Source: an uncultured Cryomorphaceae bacterium (GTDB taxonomy: Bacteria; Bacteroidota; Bacteroidia; Flavobacteriales; Schleiferiaceae). From it: 64,000 bases of DNA. Shown here in pieces: positions 62,401 through 64,000 of this stretch. Made by a program: the position numbers and the translations under genes. The notes beneath the pieces were generated by a model. That model ran no database searches and had not been told where the DNA came from. It worked only from the letters and a program-made list of their open reading frames with translations. The stretch spans positions 1 to 64,000 of the forward strand of contig CACMMX010000009.1 of NCBI GenBank assembly GCA_902614915.1, given 5' to 3'. The stretch's first letter is position 1; the number at the start of each line of letters is the position of its first letter.

Positions 62401-63741
62401 AATACCACCATCTGTACCCACATAGAGCTCAGAAGTATTTGGTCGAAAAACAGCATCATGATGATCTGCGTGAACATAAGGAGTTGATCCTGAACCAGTC
62501 CAATGACCCACAATAGACCACGAAGAACCACCATTAGTTGACTTCCAAATATTGACTCCTCCTACATAAATTGTATTTTCATTATTAGGATCACATGCAA
62601 TACTCATATCGTACCAAGCTTGGCCACCAGAACCTGACCCATTACTAGACCAGCCCATAATATTTGGAGTAGAACTCATTAATGACCAAGTATCCCCTCC
62701 ATTAGTTGACCTATATAGTCCACCAAATCCATTTTGACTATCGCCATAAACAACGTACAGTATTCCAGGCGTGTTACTGGCAGCTAGTTCGCAGCGCCTC
62801 TTATTGCTTGAAGGCAACCCATTAGTTAGCTGCTGCCATGTATCTCCAGCATCTACAGACCGATAGACTCTTGGTGTCGACCCTGATGTGGTTGCATATG
62901 CTGTATCGCCATTACCGAGGTGTAGCCCATAAAAAGACCCAGTTTGTCGCAATGAGAAACTACTTCCGGCATTGGAAGATTTATAAATCCCCCCATTGGT
63001 TGCGGCGATAACTATATCTGTATTATCCTCATCAACATTAACACGACATATTCGATAGTTTTGACTAACATTGAAGGATAATCCGGTATTGCCCCAAGAT
63101 AATCCACCATCGGTGGACTTCATTAAACCGTGACTATAGGTATCTCCTCCATCCCGGTCTCCCGTGGCTAAATACATAATATTAGGGTTTGATGGGTCAA
63201 TAGCTAAGTCACTAATTCCTAGGTTTGTCAATTCATCGGTAAAAGTCTCCCAAGTTTGACCATCATTATAACTTACCCATAATCCTCCAGCGGGAGCACC
63301 TGCATAAATAGTATCATTATGTAGTGGATGAAACGCTACATTGTTGATTCGTCCAATTCCCCCACCAGAGGGAGCATTAAACGGCCCCATAGCCTTCCAT
63401 TGACCGTATTCGATAGAGTTATTAGCTTTCTGAGACTGAATCGCTTGATATAAAATGCTTGGTTTTGGTCGAATACCATCTGAACCTACGCGTTTACCCA
63501 TCATGTATTCCCAGCGACGAAATTGTTTGATTCCATGACCTTTTTCATAAACCACACCTTTATGAGCTTTTTCAAACTTTGAGACTACCGTATTAAAGTT
63601 CACACGATAGTCTTGCATAGCTTCAACCCATGTCATATCGCGAATCTCTTTATCTGAAAGCATCCTAGACTCTGTCTTTTGGGCTTTTAAACTTAAAGTG
63701 GCGGCTATACAGGCTAACGATAGGATAAGTTTTCGTAGCAT
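59410..63741 (-). CDS. Large T9SS type A protein with Asp-box propeller and PKD-like domains
   Basis: The 1443-residue product has a signal peptide (about 1-20, ending LKAQ). A long region (about 130-750) holds ten or more Asp-box motifs (S/T-x-D/N-x-G-x-S/T-W, e.g. KSTDGGLSW, RSTNGGDTW, KSTNGGSSW), the pattern of sortilin/BNR beta-propellers. It is followed by PKD-like and jelly-roll modules with NYTVSLSVSNNYG and KYDVKLVVSNAAGSD, and a C-terminal T9SS type A sorting domain (YEIYPNPAVNLLTI to the end). It is likely a secreted or surface glycan-binding or glycosidase-like protein; no catalytic motif is clear. Confidence 0.88.
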   Translation of the reverse strand: MLRKLILSLACIAATLSLKAQKTESRMLSDKEIRDMTWVEAMQDYRVNFNTVVSKFEKAHKGVVYEKGHGIKQFRRWEYMMGKRVGSDGIRPKPSILYQAIQSQKANNSIEYGQWKAMGPFNAPSGGGIGRINNVAFHPLHNDTIYAGAPAGGLWVSYNDGQTWETFTDELTNLGISDLAIDPSNPNIMYLATGDRDGGDTYSHGLMKSTDGGLSWGNTGLSFNVSQNYRICRVNVDEDNTDIVIAATNGGIYKSSNAGSSFSLRQTGSFYGLHLGNGDTAYATTSGSTPRVYRSVDAGDTWQQLTNGLPSSNKRRCELAASNTPGILYVVYGDSQNGFGGLYRSTNGGDTWSLMSSTPNIMGWSSNGSGSGGQAWYDMSIACDPNNENTIYVGGVNIWKSTNGGSSWSIVGHWTGSGSTPYVHADHHDAVFRPNTSELYVGTDGGIYKTSNGGASWTELNDGMNISQYHKISQSTLDTSLILAGAQDNGSHLRFNTFNWSEVTGGDGMDNGVDAVNDNILYTSVYYGDFYRSNNGGSFFSPINNLSPAGSGNWVTPFNVDPIVSNTIYAGFTRLWKSTDGGQSWSATSTNNINGNSNIDEFEIAKSNTNYIYVLINQNVFKSNNGGAIWSTITPSGSLAPGSNILGIAIDPADENHVAIAIGGYNGNRKAMESFNGGLSWTNISTGLPNVPATAIAFEGNGSDGIYVGTDIGVYYKSSVHPTWVSFNKNLPNVIINDLEVYEDQSLLRIGTYGRGVWQSPMMAGMSAAPEANFDVDPNTLCGLNDIIQLSDVSSGRPTSWYWQITPSSYNFVGGTTDSSENPQITFNSTGNYTVSLSVSNNYGVDDTTRFQVISVGGVTLPFEEDFETGSNGWEISNPDNGITWTLSQVGGSSPGSTAMSVNHYSYSTNGEVDELISPPLDFSNDTLVSMTFEYASSYYSSAYKDSLKVYISSDCGSNWNELASWRTDDVNFSTAGQFSSSFVPNDPSYWCFGNTNVSCPSIDLNAYSGMSGIRVKFVTINGYGNNIFIDNINISGQAQIAPVASFLGDTAACVAQTLKFYDFTTPSPTARTWYFPGGTPSTSILASPSVTYAAPGKYDVKLVVSNAAGSDSVLSINHVDITAASTSYVSLSVSSSQVCENDSVFASATYLNGGLSPSFDWMVNGSVVYSGGTTFSGLLLDGDVLKVKMTSSDNCVSSKVLYDSLTITVNPLPIVTLTSQGYVCELDDPKILTGGAPIGGVYSGIGVSNGFIFPNTLGVGSHWIFYTYTDPITGCSDTKQRSISVQSAPNKPTVAQDPLTGELVATIPPGNYTFQWFDSNMMPIIGATASSFMPSSNGDYYVEITSNILCSNISDVYSVNNIGLGEELLSGYEIYPNPAVNLLTIRVGGSSDVRILDAAGRTVLVTNVNGALDIDVQDWARGAYMVQLIQNAEIENIPLLLQ

Positions 63742-63784
63742 ATAAAATTCTTATAGACAGTAAAGCTACAAAAACTATACCTAG

Positions 63785-64000
63785 TTATTCATTCGGTTTC
63801 GCAGTGCTTTTTAGCTTTAACTCATGGAGTTGAATTTCATCAATTGTCGCTGGAGCATCAATCATAACGTCACGGCCTGAATTGTTTTTTGGAAAAGCAA
63901 TGAAATCTCTAATAACCTCAGCTCCACCGATTATGGCTACAAGTCGATCAAACCCAAAAGCTAAACCACCATGGGGAGGAGCACCATATTCAAAAGCATT
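63785..64000 (-). CDS. aspS: Aspartyl-tRNA synthetase, C-terminal part
   Basis: The frame enters from the right edge and ends at the stop at 63785-63787, about 71 residues. It contains [22 protein letters not shown] (class II motif 3) and [11 protein letters not shown] with [17 protein letters not shown], the typical AspRS end. The rest lies outside the window. The gene is downstream-adjacent (minus strand) to the large T9SS gene, 44 bases away. Confidence 0.93.
   Translation of the reverse strand, partial: NAFEYGAPPHGGLAFGFDRLVAIIGGAEVIRDFIAFPKNNSGRDVMIDAPATIDEIQLHELKLKSTAKPNE

Overview
The window looks like a chromosome segment of a low-GC Bacteroidota, most likely a marine-type member of the Flavobacteriales. 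This rests on three type IX secretion (T9SS) cargo proteins with A- or B-type C-terminal sorting domains, on typical flavobacterial gene orders (flippase-dut-nucleotidyltransferase-TPR-DUF4292-EnvC; DUF177-rpmF-fabH-accB-accC; gmk-nadD), on lipoproteins with the Bacteroidota signal pattern, and on several TAnnTTTG -7 promoter elements. No taxonomic search was possible.

Positions 1-9.8 kb form an accessory island of small, fast-evolving and broken genes. It holds a truncated FN3-like repeat lipoprotein, a convergent type II restriction-modification pair (C5 methyltransferase plus a BglII/BstYI-like endonuclease candidate), two tyrosine-recombinase 3' tails each just upstream of an orphan lipoprotein gene, a dense hairpin array, an alkyltransferase-like protein, a 5'-truncated tRNA-Met copy, a LamG-like T9SS protein, a small membrane protein, two small exported proteins, an intact tRNA-Ala(GGC), and a mosaic of hsdS, integrase and Kazal lipoprotein fragments. 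Four same-orientation copies of one intergenic module (terminator, linker, palindromic leader) lie at 733-850, 5231-5288, 7157-7347 and 8797-8960, and they divide the island into gene blocks. The island ends on the right between tRNA-Ala and the DEAD-box helicase.

Positions 9.85-23.6 kb are core genes: dxs-yceI-DEAD helicase (minus), an RND efflux operon tetR-tolC-mfp-rnd (minus), then asnS, rpoN and a PAP2-like membrane protein (plus). Positions 23.7-34.8 kb hold a T9SS type-B surface protein, uvrC, a LolD/FtsX/FtsX/LolA-like export operon, gpsA and an M28 peptidase.

Positions 34.9-49.4 kb are mostly plus strand: flippase, dut, a sugar nucleotidyltransferase, TPR, DUF4292, EnvC-like, ArsC-like, EamA and yicC genes, then gmk, nadD, an AddB-like nuclease and a PLP-dependent dehydratase. 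Positions 49.7-59.3 kb hold ribE, a leucyl aminopeptidase, pdxA with an unusual Asn/Arg-repeat N-terminus, fatty-acid genes (DUF177, rpmF, fabH, accB, accC), msrA, asd and purQ. The window closes with a 1443-residue T9SS protein with Asp-box propeller and PKD-like repeats, and the 3' end of aspS.

The most unusual parts are the repeat-delimited island with its recombinase scars and hairpin array, the shortened DXS, and the repeat-bearing PdxA extension.
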